Assembly (NCBI GenBank): GCA_037200045.1
Contig: JBBCHM010000001.1
Span: forward strand, 186,001 to 250,000
Direction: 5' to 3'
Source: Rhizomicrobium sp.
Lineage (GTDB): Bacteria > Pseudomonadota > Alphaproteobacteria > Micropepsales > Micropepsaceae
Length of the DNA: 64,000 nucleotides
Shown: one piece after another, positions 45,515 to 53,869 of the stretch
How the letters are laid out: every line of letters starts with the position of its first letter
Numbering within the stretch: position 1 is the stretch's first letter
Notes under the pieces: generated by a model
Seen by the model: only the letters and a program-made list of their open reading frames with translations
Databases searched by the model: none
What the model was told of the DNA's origin: nothing
Program-made: the position numbers and the translations under genes

Positions 45515-45895
45515 GTGCGCCGTCTCATCAGTTCAGGATCGCCTACAGAGAAGATCGCGATGTATTCGCGCGCCGTCGTCCAGGACGGCTGGATCTTCGT
45601 TTCCGGCACCATGGGCGTCGATGCACAAACCGGCGCCATGCCGGACGATTTCACAGCCCAGGCACAGAATTCCTTCCGCATCATCGAAAATGCGCTCGAG
45701 CAGGCCGGCGCGAGCCTGGCCGACGTCGCGCATGTGCGGATTTTCGTCAGCGACCGGCAATATTTGCGCGAGATGGTGATCGTACTGCAGCAGAAATTCA
45801 CCAACGTGATGCCGGCCCAGACGATGCTCATCGCTCAGATGCCCAACGAAGCGGCGAAGCTGGAAATCGAGGTCATCGCCAAGGCCCGGGACTGA
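45515..45895 (+). CDS. RidA-family enamine/imine deaminase
   Basis: A 126-residue member of the YjgF/RidA family: YSRAVVQDGWIFVSGTMGVD, then NSFRIIENALEQAGASLADV, AHVRIFVSD, and the C-terminal LEIEVIAKA. The substrate-binding Arg seems replaced in the usual C-terminal IEVIA segment, so it may be a RidA paralogue with changed specificity. The GTG start has AGGAGG six bases upstream. It is the last gene before a bidirectional terminator. Confidence 0.85.
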   Translation: MRRLISSGSPTEKIAMYSRAVVQDGWIFVSGTMGVDAQTGAMPDDFTAQAQNSFRIIENALEQAGASLADVAHVRIFVSDRQYLREMVIVLQQKFTNVMPAQTMLIAQMPNEAAKLEIEVIAKARD

Positions 45896-45916
45896 CCGAG
45901 ATTCGAGCCGGTCGGG

Positions 45917-45944
45917 AGCCGGCGCCTTGCGGCGCCGGCTTTTC
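45917..45944. terminator. rho-independent terminator between convergent genes
   Basis: AGCCGGCGCC-TTGC-GGCGCCGGCT forms a perfect 10-bp stem with 4-base loop, followed by TTTCT on the plus strand. It sits between RidA (ends 45895) and the oppositely oriented FAD oxidoreductase (ends 45947). Confidence 0.85.
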
Positions 45945-45946
45945 TA

Positions 45947-47560
45947 TCAGTCCCTGTTCGTCGTCGCGATCGATTGGGCGCAGATATAGCCCCATGTCAT
46001 GCAGGGGCCGATTGTCGTGCCAGCGCCGACCGCGCGTGTCCCGATAGGGTTGGCCATGGCGTTGCCGGCGCAATAGAGTCCCGCGATGACGCTGCCGTCG
46101 GCGCGCAGCACCTGGCCGTCCGCATTGGTTCTCGGACCGCCCTTGGTTCCCATGGTCGAGATATTGAACGGCGTCGCCACGAAAGGCGCCTTCTGGATCG
46201 ATCCGAGCACGTTCTGCCCGCCGGACCAGTAGCGTTCGAACTTGTGCTCGCCACGTTGAAAATCCTCGTCGCGGCCCTTGGCGCAGAAGGCGTTGTAGCG
46301 CGCCACGGTCTCCTGAAGCGCCGATGCCGGAAGGCCGATCTTCTCCGCCAGCGCCGTCAGCGTCGGCGCCTTGATCAACCAACCGGGCTTGTGACGAGCG
46401 AAAAAGCGCAAGGGCGGAGTGCGCCGGAGGAAATTGGCATCGGCGATAACCCAGGCCGGCAAGTTCGCCGGCTTTTGCGTTTGCGGATCACGAACCACGA
46501 GTGTCTCGCAGAAATTGAAATCGCATTCGTTGCCGAACCGCCGGCCCTTCTGGTTGACCACGATGGCATGGGGATCCGCCTGGAAGCGCAGCGGCACGCC
46601 GTGCAGACGCCCCTCGTACCAGGTCGGCAAGGCACCGGCGAGATTGGCCTGATCCATGTGGGCCGTCACGGCGCCGGCCTGCACAGCCATGCGCAAACCA
46701 TCGCCTTCATTGGTGGAGGGGCTGCACAGGAAATCGACCGGGCCTGGAAAGTGCTCGGCGAACAGGGCGCGGTCCCACTCGAAACCGCCGGTGGCGATGA
46801 CGACGCCGCGACGCGCGCGAAATTCCCGGCGCTGACCCTTCTTCTCCACGATGACGCCGACGACAGCGCCTGACTCGTTCTGGATGAGCTCGACGGCGCG
46901 CGCCGCGAACTCGATGCGGCAGCCGTGATCCAGGCATCCTCGCAACAGGCCCGTGATCAGCGCCGTTCCCTGACATGCTATGCCATGCAGCTTCCGCCAC
47001 AGAATTTTTGGGCCATTGCGCAGATAAGCTTGAAGCGGTTTGTGCAGGAAATTGGCGTGGATCATTTCCTCATAAGTGAGGGCATGGGGCTGGGTCGAGC
47101 GCCGAAGATGCTTGGCGTAGCGCCCCACCAGATCGCGTCGCATGGGCTTGGTGGACAGCATGCGCCCCCGCTTCCTGGCGCCGGCGACCTCAAGCATCGG
47201 ATCGGGCTCGCTCAGGATTTCGAACCGCGTGGGGGATTCCTTTTCGACCAGCTCCAGCATGCGCGGCGCCGCCACAAGAAAGCTCTGCCACAGCGGGTCT
47301 TCGGTTTCACGCCAGCCATCCGGCGCCGCGGCGCGCATGTAGTCCAGCGCTTCGCCGATACTGTCGTCTATGCCCATTGTGTGCGCGTGATGGTTGGCCG
47401 GAATCCATGTGCCGGCGCCGGACATGGCGCTTGTGCCGCCGAGCTTTTCGCCCTTCTCGATCACGACGACCTGCATGCCGAGCACCGCAGCAGTGAGGGC
47501 GGCCGTCAGCCCGGCCGCACCGGAACCCAGGACGATGACATCGGCGCTCTCGGGCGACAT
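45947..47560 (-). CDS. FAD-dependent oxidoreductase (3-ketosteroid dehydrogenase/fumarate reductase-like)
   Basis: About 537 residues. ADVIVLGSGAAGLTAALTAA is the FAD-binding motif and EKGEKLGGTSAMSGAGTWIP the second flavin segment. GVVIATGGFEWD and the C-terminal GLYCAGNAMANPIGTRA then GAGTTIGPCMTWGYICA complete the family pattern. It likely desaturates or reduces a cyclic ketone-like substrate. The start at 47560 (MSPESADV) fits the family; 47581 would add seven residues. It is separated from the dioxygenase by a terminator, so it has its own promoter. Confidence 0.87.
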   Translation of the reverse strand: MSPESADVIVLGSGAAGLTAALTAAVLGMQVVVIEKGEKLGGTSAMSGAGTWIPANHHAHTMGIDDSIGEALDYMRAAAPDGWRETEDPLWQSFLVAAPRMLELVEKESPTRFEILSEPDPMLEVAGARKRGRMLSTKPMRRDLVGRYAKHLRRSTQPHALTYEEMIHANFLHKPLQAYLRNGPKILWRKLHGIACQGTALITGLLRGCLDHGCRIEFAARAVELIQNESGAVVGVIVEKKGQRREFRARRGVVIATGGFEWDRALFAEHFPGPVDFLCSPSTNEGDGLRMAVQAGAVTAHMDQANLAGALPTWYEGRLHGVPLRFQADPHAIVVNQKGRRFGNECDFNFCETLVVRDPQTQKPANLPAWVIADANFLRRTPPLRFFARHKPGWLIKAPTLTALAEKIGLPASALQETVARYNAFCAKGRDEDFQRGEHKFERYWSGGQNVLGSIQKAPFVATPFNISTMGTKGGPRTNADGQVLRADGSVIAGLYCAGNAMANPIGTRAVGAGTTIGPCMTWGYICAQSIATTNRD

Positions 47561-47673
47561 GGAGATTGATGCACCTTTCATGTGGAAGGACGGCCGCCAA
47601 CCGGCGACCGGAGAAGCGAAAATAATAGTAGCAATTAGTATCGTATGTAAATGCAGCCTTGGCGATGGCTGCA

Positions 47674-47704
47674 AGCAAAAAGGCCGCGCCTGCCGGCGCG
47701 GCCT
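47674..47704 (-). terminator. rho-independent terminator of the dioxygenase gene
   Basis: On the minus strand AGGCCGCGCC and GGCGCGGCCT pair as a 10-bp stem with a 4-base loop and are followed by TTTTTG. It ends the dioxygenase transcript. Confidence 0.8.
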
Positions 47705-47726
47705 CGTTTCGCCTCGGCGCCGGTAA

Positions 47727-48869
47727 TTACGCCGGCGCGAATCTGTTGAAGGGCTTTTTGCGGATCATGGCGGCGCCTTCCAGGCGGCGCTGCGCATAAA
47801 GCCTTTCCATCTCGCCCATGTAAAAGGACGGAAAGTCCATCCTTGGCTTTCGCTGGCGCAGGAAATGGCGCGCATCGTCGAAGGTGATCAGGCGCTGGTC
47901 CGGCGGCCAAGGCTGCCACTCGGTTATTTCGAGCCAGAGCCGCAGCATGTAGCGCCGGCGCGCCAGCTCGTCATGGTCGTCATAGTCGAGACGGCTGTGG
48001 AGGATCTTGCGGTTGTTGATGAACTGGATGTCGCCCTCGTCGATCGTCATGTCGAGGTGGAACTCGTCGGACGCAGCAAATTTCTGCAACGTCTCATAGG
48101 CTTCCAGTTCGATCGCCGAGGCGACCGTGTCGCCCGCCTTGATGGCGTAAAGCCAATTGCCGGCGTCCATATGGCAACTGAAGTCGCCCGACTCGAAGCT
48201 GAAGATGGGGGCGGGCCTGCCGCCGGTATGGCCCGGGCTGAGGCTGAGTTCGGCGTCCGGCCCATGCATGCGCAGCGGTAAGCCCCGGCACAGCACTTGC
48301 GCCAGATCGGGCCGACGCTCGACCAAAGCGTTGTACAGCGAAACGGAGCTGACAATGCGGCTTTTGCCGCCCACCTTCGCACGCCTGAGGCACATCAGGC
48401 CGATCACGTCGCATGCTGTGCCGTCGGAATGAAACCCCTGCTGCCCGCCAGCGCGGTAGCCACGGGGCTTTTCGACGATATCGCTGACATCGACCACGCT
48501 TCCCAGCAGCTCGCCGCGATGCGACTGCGCCACCGGCTGCCCGATGTGCACCCCGAGCCCGACATAGATGCGGGCCAGGTCGTCCGGCGAATAACGCTCG
48601 CGCGGCAGGCCACGAAGAAGCAGGAAGCCCCGCCCGGTCTGGAGTTCGTGCCGCAAGTCCCTCAGATAGTGTCCGGTGGCCTTCAGCGGAAACGTGTCGC
48701 GCGTGATGTCCGGAATGTCCAGGTCGCCGAGCGATTTCAGATGATCCAGCGCACCATCGATCTCCGCGACCTGGTCGGCGGAAAGCCGATGCAGCGCCTC
48801 GGCCTGCCAGTCGAGCGCGGATCCCTTCCACGCGGCGGGAGAGTCGTGAACCTGAAGCGATGTTGCCAC
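47727..48869 (-). CDS. TauD/TfdA-family Fe(II)/2-oxoglutarate-dependent dioxygenase
   Basis: A 380-residue protein. The Fe(II) ligands are His147 and Asp149 in GFHSDGT and His291 in KILHSRLDY; RRRYMLRLWLEI carries the 2-oxoglutarate Arg. GRGFLLLRGLP is a family-specific N-terminal strand. It hydroxylates an unactivated carbon or cleaves a C-heteroatom bond. An operator-like palindrome lies 32 bases before the start, and a TetR gene is 120 bases upstream in the same direction, so regulation by that TetR is likely. Confidence 0.9.
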   Translation of the reverse strand: MATSLQVHDSPAAWKGSALDWQAEALHRLSADQVAEIDGALDHLKSLGDLDIPDITRDTFPLKATGHYLRDLRHELQTGRGFLLLRGLPRERYSPDDLARIYVGLGVHIGQPVAQSHRGELLGSVVDVSDIVEKPRGYRAGGQQGFHSDGTACDVIGLMCLRRAKVGGKSRIVSSVSLYNALVERRPDLAQVLCRGLPLRMHGPDAELSLSPGHTGGRPAPIFSFESGDFSCHMDAGNWLYAIKAGDTVASAIELEAYETLQKFAASDEFHLDMTIDEGDIQFINNRKILHSRLDYDDHDELARRRYMLRLWLEITEWQPWPPDQRLITFDDARHFLRQRKPRMDFPSFYMGEMERLYAQRRLEGAAMIRKKPFNRFAPA

Positions 48870-48900
48870 GAAAAATCTCCCGCTTGCCTCGCCACTGCGA

Positions 48901-48930
48901 CAGAAACAGTACGAAAATATACCGTTTCTG
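48901..48930 (-). promoter_or_regulatory. palindromic operator candidate before the dioxygenase
   Basis: CAGAAACAGTACGAAAATAT followed by ACCGTTTCTG. The arms CAGAAACnGTA pair with TACnGTTTCTG at ten of eleven positions, typical of a TetR-family site. A related sequence occurs before the receptor gene (41768-41795). Confidence 0.55.
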
Positions 48931-48988
48931 CGATCGACCGAACCGCCAATTTCCGCGGACGATGCTTCAAAACGACGCTGGGCGCGAT

Positions 48989-49786
48989 TCAGCGGTCTTT
49001 CCGGGCGTATCGGGCAAGGCCGGTGAAATAGAGCGTCTGCATCCAGGACAATTCCTGGGTGATGAGATCGGGACTGTGCCGGGGCTCCTCGAGCACCATC
49101 TCCGTCGCGGCATAGCCGACTTCGATCGTCAGCCGCGTCGCGATCCGCAAGAGGCGCTCTGGCACGTCCTTATAGGTATCGCGCAGGGCTGCGTAGAACG
49201 CATCGGCAACCTTGTTGCGCGACCGGACACGGATATCGCGCAACACCTGGATCGAGCGCATGGCGCGCATGATCCATATCCCACCCGGTTCCTCGCGGGT
49301 GATGGCGTTCACGCGTTCCTGGATCTGGATCGACTTCTCGACGGCTTCTTTTACGGTTGCCGCGACCAGGCCGTCATTGCGGATCCACGCGAACACCGCC
49401 GCGTCCTGTTTTTCCATCAGCCGGCTGCCGAGCGCCTTCAGGATCGCGTATTTGTTGGGAAAATAGCGATAGATCGCCGGCGGGGTCAGCTCCGCGCGCT
49501 CGCAAATCAGGTTGATATTGAACCGGTCGATGCCAACTTCTGCCAGGCTGCTCGAAGCGGCTGCGAGAATCGCGTCATAGGTCAGGCGCGAACGCTCCTG
49601 AACGGGAATGGTCTTGAGGGCCATGTCGATCTTGCGCTTCGTCCGCGCGGGCGGCTTGTTCGCGGCCAGGACCTGGCCTTCGTCATTACTTTTCCGCGCG
49701 GCTTTGCGGGGCCGCGGCTTTTCGCCTTCCGCCTTCTTCTTTTTTCCAGCCATCTTGTTGGCTCCATGGGAAGCCTGCGTTTTCAT
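48989..49786 (-). CDS. TetR-family transcriptional regulator
   Basis: A 265-residue regulator. The first 50 residues are very rich in Lys/Arg/Ala and probably disordered. The helix-turn-helix domain follows: TYDAILAAASSSLAEVGIDR, then LTPPAIYRYFPNKYAILKAL. The C-terminal ligand-binding helices end in TLYFTGLARYA. Other starts (e.g. MALKTIPVQ) would shorten the basic extension. It is the only regulator inside the catabolic island and probably controls the receptor, dioxygenase and kinase/aldolase genes. Confidence 0.88.
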   Translation of the reverse strand: MKTQASHGANKMAGKKKKAEGEKPRPRKAARKSNDEGQVLAANKPPARTKRKIDMALKTIPVQERSRLTYDAILAAASSSLAEVGIDRFNINLICERAELTPPAIYRYFPNKYAILKALGSRLMEKQDAAVFAWIRNDGLVAATVKEAVEKSIQIQERVNAITREEPGGIWIMRAMRSIQVLRDIRVRSRNKVADAFYAALRDTYKDVPERLLRIATRLTIEVGYAATEMVLEEPRHSPDLITQELSWMQTLYFTGLARYARKDR

Positions 49787-49992
49787 ATGGGAAAGCCTCT
49801 ATGGAGACGGATTGGAGCGCGGAAACCGGCGGCGTGGCGCAAAGAATTATCTAATTATTCCTCGCATAGCCATCGTCAACTTGACGGCATCGCGGAAACC
49901 CGACAGCCGCTTCGAATGCCACCTCCGGCATTCGAGATATCGAACGCGTCTCCGCCGCCAGCCGGTAAATGTAAAAAGATACTTTTGACTAT

Positions 49993-50012
49993 CGTATCGG
50001 ATACGGGCACAT
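49993..50012 (+). promoter_or_regulatory. short palindrome before the kinase gene
   Basis: CGTATCGGATACG (arms CGTATC/GATACG with one central base) lies about 30-45 bases before the PfkB kinase start. The sequence ATACGATA on its minus strand recurs upstream of the FAD oxidoreductase near 47640. Possible operator; weak evidence. Confidence 0.3.
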
Positions 50013-50038
50013 TGGCGTCCTGAAGTCTCAGGCGAGCC

Positions 50039-50977
50039 ATGAACAGCGGACTTCTCTGCGTGGGATTGACGACGCTCGACATTGCGGGTCGTCCCATCGA
50101 TGCCATCCCCGCGGGAGCGAGCTTGATCGAAGGCGTGGCCTTGTCGCCGGCCGGGACGGCGGGCGGGACGGCGCTGATCGCCGCCGCGCTGGGCGTGCGG
50201 ACCGCACTCGCCAGTGCCATCGGGGACGATGGTGCGGGCCGGTTTGTGCGCAGCGAACTGGAGGCGAAAGGCGTCGATACACGGTTCCTCGCGACGTTGC
50301 CGCGGATGCGAACCTCCACCACCATTCTGGCGATCCGCAGCGATGGCGAGCGTCCCTTGTTCCACGCGCCGGGCGCGAGCCAATTTGCCAGGATCGACAG
50401 CGAAACGTTCGCGGCCGCCCAGACGTCGAAATTCGTCCATTGGGCGGGTATCGGGGGCCGTTATCTCGACGGCGGTCCGGCCGCCGATCTTCTCGCCGCC
50501 GCCAAGACGGCGGGTGCGACGGTGACTTGCGACCTGATCGGGCCGGGCAAACATACCATGGCAGAACTCGAGCGCGTCCTTCCGCATGTCGATTTCTTCA
50601 TGCCCAACATGGACGAGGCCCTGCTGCTTGCCGAAACGGACGTTCCACAGAAGGCGGCGGAACGGTTTTTCGCGATGGGCGCTGAAACCTGCATCCTCAA
50701 ATGGGGCCGCCGCGGCGCTATGGGCATCGCGCGCGACAGGCGGTTCGACATACCGGCGCATGAGATTCAGCCGGTCGATACGACGAGTTGCGGCGACTCC
50801 TTTTGCGCCGGCTTCATCGCTGCGCTCGATCGCGGACATGACATACGCGATGCCTGCCGGTTCGCATCGGCCACCGCCGCGCTCGTCGCCCAGGACCTGG
50901 GAACGCTCGGCAAGCTGGCCGACTACGAAACGACATCGCGCTACATGACGGAAACGCCGCTCAGGAGCGCCATATGA
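50039..50977 (+). CDS. PfkB-family carbohydrate kinase
   Basis: A 312-residue sugar kinase. The N-terminal glycine motif GGTALIAAALGVRTALASAI and the C-terminal ATP/catalytic motif VDTTSCGDSFCAGFIAALDR, with the catalytic Asp in CGDSF, identify the ribokinase/PfkB family. It should phosphorylate a sugar or sugar acid. It overlaps the aldolase by 4 bases, so the kinase/aldolase pair likely performs phosphorylation then C-C cleavage. Confidence 0.9.
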   Translation: MNSGLLCVGLTTLDIAGRPIDAIPAGASLIEGVALSPAGTAGGTALIAAALGVRTALASAIGDDGAGRFVRSELEAKGVDTRFLATLPRMRTSTTILAIRSDGERPLFHAPGASQFARIDSETFAAAQTSKFVHWAGIGGRYLDGGPAADLLAAAKTAGATVTCDLIGPGKHTMAELERVLPHVDFFMPNMDEALLLAETDVPQKAAERFFAMGAETCILKWGRRGAMGIARDRRFDIPAHEIQPVDTTSCGDSFCAGFIAALDRGHDIRDACRFASATAALVAQDLGTLGKLADYETTSRYMTETPLRSAI

Positions 50978-51633
50978 CGGAGACCGCGGACGAAACCACG
51001 CTGCGCAACCAAGTGGTGGATGCCATGCGAGCGATGGTGGCGCATGGTCTCAACCGCGGCACCACCGGAAACGTGTCCGTGCGTTGCGGCGACGGGCTGT
51101 TGGTGACGCCGACCGGTGTCACGCCTGAAAACCTCACGCCGGAATGCATCGTCTTCCTGAATATGCAGGGGCGGGCGCGAGAAGGCTCCTTCAAGCCATC
51201 GAGCGAATGGCAGATGCATGCCGCATTGCTCGGGGCGCGGCGCGACGTGAATGCCATCGTCCATTGCCATTCGCGCTACGCCACCATCCTCGCCTGTGCG
51301 GGCAAGCCTATTCCGCCCTTGCACTATATGGTCGGCGTTTCGGGAAAGCCGTCGGTGCCGATCGCGGGATATGCGACATTCGGAAGCGAGGAACTGGCGC
51401 GGAACGTCGTCGAGACGCTGGCGGGAGGATATGCCTGCCTCATGGCCAATCACGGGCAGATCGCCATGGCGCCCAGCATCGCGCGCGCGCTCGTCATCGC
51501 AGACGAGATCGAGGAGCAATCGGCGGTCTATTGGGGTACGCTGCTGATCGGTGGCCCGAATATTCTTTCCGGGACGCAGATGGACGAAATATTCGGCCAG
51601 TTTAAAAAATACGGTCAAAAACACCGATCATAG
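50974..51633 (+). CDS. class II aldolase/adducin-family protein
   Basis: A 219-residue aldolase of the fuculose-phosphate/ribulose-phosphate epimerase type: GLNRGTTGNVSVRCGDGLLV, the zinc-binding HCHSRYA and, toward the C-terminus, LMANHGQIAMA. The usual Glu in the PSSEWQMH segment (equivalent to the catalytic Glu) is present. ATGA overlap with the kinase indicates coupling. Products would be dihydroxyacetone phosphate or similar plus an aldehyde. Confidence 0.9.
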   Translation: MTETADETTLRNQVVDAMRAMVAHGLNRGTTGNVSVRCGDGLLVTPTGVTPENLTPECIVFLNMQGRAREGSFKPSSEWQMHAALLGARRDVNAIVHCHSRYATILACAGKPIPPLHYMVGVSGKPSVPIAGYATFGSEELARNVVETLAGGYACLMANHGQIAMAPSIARALVIADEIEEQSAVYWGTLLIGGPNILSGTQMDEIFGQFKKYGQKHRS

Positions 51634-51772
51634 AGCGCCGCTGCAGAAGACGCGCCGTTCGACTCGGTCTCTGACGATCCGTTTCCACACAAGGCGTAGC
51701 GGAGAGATATTGAGGTGGCTACGTAAGAATGCGACTGGCGGATATATGCGCGGACGATACAGCGTCTGTCAG

Positions 51773-52115
51773 TCAAGTAACCCCCATCCCAAGCTCTCTG
51801 GCGATGATGTTATTGGAGCTCCCGGCGACAAGCTCTTTCGGAACATGCCTCTCGCGCGGCGTCAGCAGCGCGAGCAGATCATGAGCCGCCATTAGCTCAG
51901 CCATCTTGGTCCGCCGCTCCTGGTTATGCCAACCGCCCGTGCAACGGCTGCGAACAATTGCACGGCTGCAAACGGCTTTTCGATAAAATCGATCGCAACG
52001 GCCCTCATTGCCTATACCGCAGGTGCCACGTTGGCATGACCGCTTACAACGATAACCGGTAGCAAAAGACCGTGTCGGACGATCTCCTCCTGCAACTTCT
52101 TCGCTTGCTGCCCAG
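51773..52115 (-). pseudogene. FixJ-type response regulator remnant
   Basis: The 620-base gap 51634-52253 contains a decayed regulator on the minus strand. One frame reads LLLPVIVVSGHANVAPAV, a stop, then AMRAVAIDFIEKPF, the second half of a receiver domain. A neighbouring frame reads DLLALLTPRERH and NNIIARELGMGVT, the LuxR-type helix-turn-helix. At least one nonsense codon and one frameshift separate the parts, and the first half of the receiver is not recognisable. Confidence 0.65.
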
Positions 52116-52253
52116 GCGGTCTCTTTTTGCCGGTACACTTCATTCGCAAAAATGCCTACGGCACATTCGCAATATTTCCAGACTGCGTCGGTGCCAACAC
52201 AGGCGATACGGAAAGACTTGTAAAGCCGCATTCGCTCCGTTCTTCTGTTTGCC

Positions 52254-52832
52254 ATGTCGAGGCTCACGAGCCAGCGGGCCCAGTGGCTGGCCCAAAATAT
52301 TGTGCCCCATGAGCGCATGATCCGCGCCTGGCTCGCGCGTCGCGCCTATGATCTGGACATCGACGACATCATCCAGAAAATGTACGCGCGCCTCGCGTCT
52401 CTCGACTCCGTCGCCGACATTCGCAGTCCGCGGCAATACGCGGCCCAGACGGCGTTTTCCATCCTCGCCAACCAGCTGCGCCGCCTGCGCGTCGTGCCGA
52501 TCGTCGCGGTCGGCGACGTCGAGGCGATTGAGGCGTTCGCACCGGACGCCTCGCCGGAGGAGCAGGTCGCCTTGCGTGACGAGGTCCGCGAAGTCTACGA
52601 GGCTCTGGCCGATTTGCCGCCGCGCTGTCGCCAGGCCTTTCTGCTGCGCCGGGTGGAAGGGTTCTCGCAGCGCGAGGTTGCGAAACGCCTCGGCGTCAGC
52701 GAGAAGGCGGTCGAAAAGTACATGGCGCAGGGCGTGCGCTGCCTCATCAGCGCATTCGGCCGGGGAGGGAAACCGGCCTCTCAATTGTCTATAGGGGCAA
52801 GAGCACGCGGTTTCGGGACGCGGCAAAAATGA
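52254..52832 (+). CDS. ECF sigma factor, FecI type (cassette 2)
   Basis: A 192-residue ECF sigma. Region 2 includes YDLDIDDIIQKMYARLASLD and PRQYAAQTAFSILANQLRRL; region 4 is DLPPRCRQAFLLRRVEGFSQ followed by REVAKRLGVSEKAVEKYM. Intact. Its last bases overlap the start of the FecR remnant (ATGA). Sequence similarity to the cassette-1 sigma is moderate, so the two cassettes are not a recent duplication. Confidence 0.9.
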   Translation: MSRLTSQRAQWLAQNIVPHERMIRAWLARRAYDLDIDDIIQKMYARLASLDSVADIRSPRQYAAQTAFSILANQLRRLRVVPIVAVGDVEAIEAFAPDASPEEQVALRDEVREVYEALADLPPRCRQAFLLRRVEGFSQREVAKRLGVSEKAVEKYMAQGVRCLISAFGRGGKPASQLSIGARARGFGTRQK

Positions 52833-53780
52833 CCGAGAGATATTCCGTCCAGTAAATTTATGACGCGGCCGCCCTGTGGGCCGCCAGGGCCGATGCCGGA
52901 CCGCTAAATCCTGACGATCAGGCGCGCCTTGATGCCTGGCTGAGCGAGGATGTCCGACATGTCGGAGCGTTTGCGCTTGCAAGCGCATATCTGACGCCTC
53001 TGGCGCGACGTGACGCCCCCTCTCTGGGAGAAACCGGCGTTCTCCCGCCGCCGCGTCCTGTGGGGCGGCGGTATCGCCGCCGGCGTTGCCGGCCTGGCGG
53101 TCGCGGGGCGCCCGCTGCTGCAGTCTTTCGGCGGGGACCGCTACGCGACGCGGGTCGGCGAGATGCGGGTGGTGCCGTTGAACGACGGCTCCCTCATCAG
53201 TCTCAACACCCAATCCGAAGTCGTTGTCCGCTACTCCAAGAGCCGCCGCGACATCGATCTGATCCAAGGAGAAGCCCTGTTCGACGTGGCCAAGAACGCG
53301 CAAAGACCGTTCATCGTTCACGCCGGCGATATCGCCGTTCGCGCGGTCGGCACCAGCTTCACGGTCCGCGTATTGCCGTCCCAGCCGGTGCAGGTCCTTG
53401 TCAAAGAGGGCGTGGTCGAGGTGACCCGTCCCGACATCCCCGTTGCGCCGCCGGTGCGGGCGGCAGCCAACACCCGTGCCATCGCACCGGCGAACGCCCC
53501 GATCGTGGCAAAGCCTGTTGAAACGGCCGAGGTGGAACGGGCGCTGGCGTGGCGCGATGGCCGCATCGCGTTCCACGGCGAGACCCTTGGAACCGCGGCC
53601 GACGAGTTTGCGCGCTACAGCGACATCCGGATTCGGATCGACGATCCCTCCGTCGCCCAGGAACGGATCACCGGCTTGTTTCTGGCGGGCGATCCGATCG
53701 GCTTCGCCAACGCCGTCGCGGTTTCGTTCGATCTTCGTGTCGCGGTCGCGGACAACGAAGTCCGGCTCTTGCGGCGATAA
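52829..53780 (+). pseudogene. FecR-family regulator, broken near its start (cassette 2)
   Basis: An ATG in overlap with the sigma gene opens MTERYSVQ, then TAA at 52853-52855. The same frame continues IYDAAALWAARADAGPLNPD and DQARLDAWLSEDVRHVGAFA, the FecR cytoplasmic domain. A frameshift near 53010-53020 then leads to the frame carrying FSRRRVLWGGGIAAGVAGLA (membrane helix) and the periplasmic part (VGEMRVVPLNDGSLISLNTQ, GEALFDVAKNAQRPF). The C-terminal part alone could be translated from 53010, but it would lack the sigma-binding domain. Confidence 0.75.
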
Positions 53781-53869
53781 CGCGCGACAGCCGCGTAGGG
53801 AAAAGACGACCGTTGTGTGTCTCTTCCTCTGACAGGTCCGCGTGGGTGGCCTGCAGCGCGGGGGCGAGT

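Noticed and set aside
51634-52253. Search for a lasso-peptide precursor near the cassettes
   Set aside because: No short frame with a plausible leader, a Thr before the core and a Gly-start core with Asp/Glu at position 7-9 was convincing in 51634-52253, 32692-33543 or 40906-41839.
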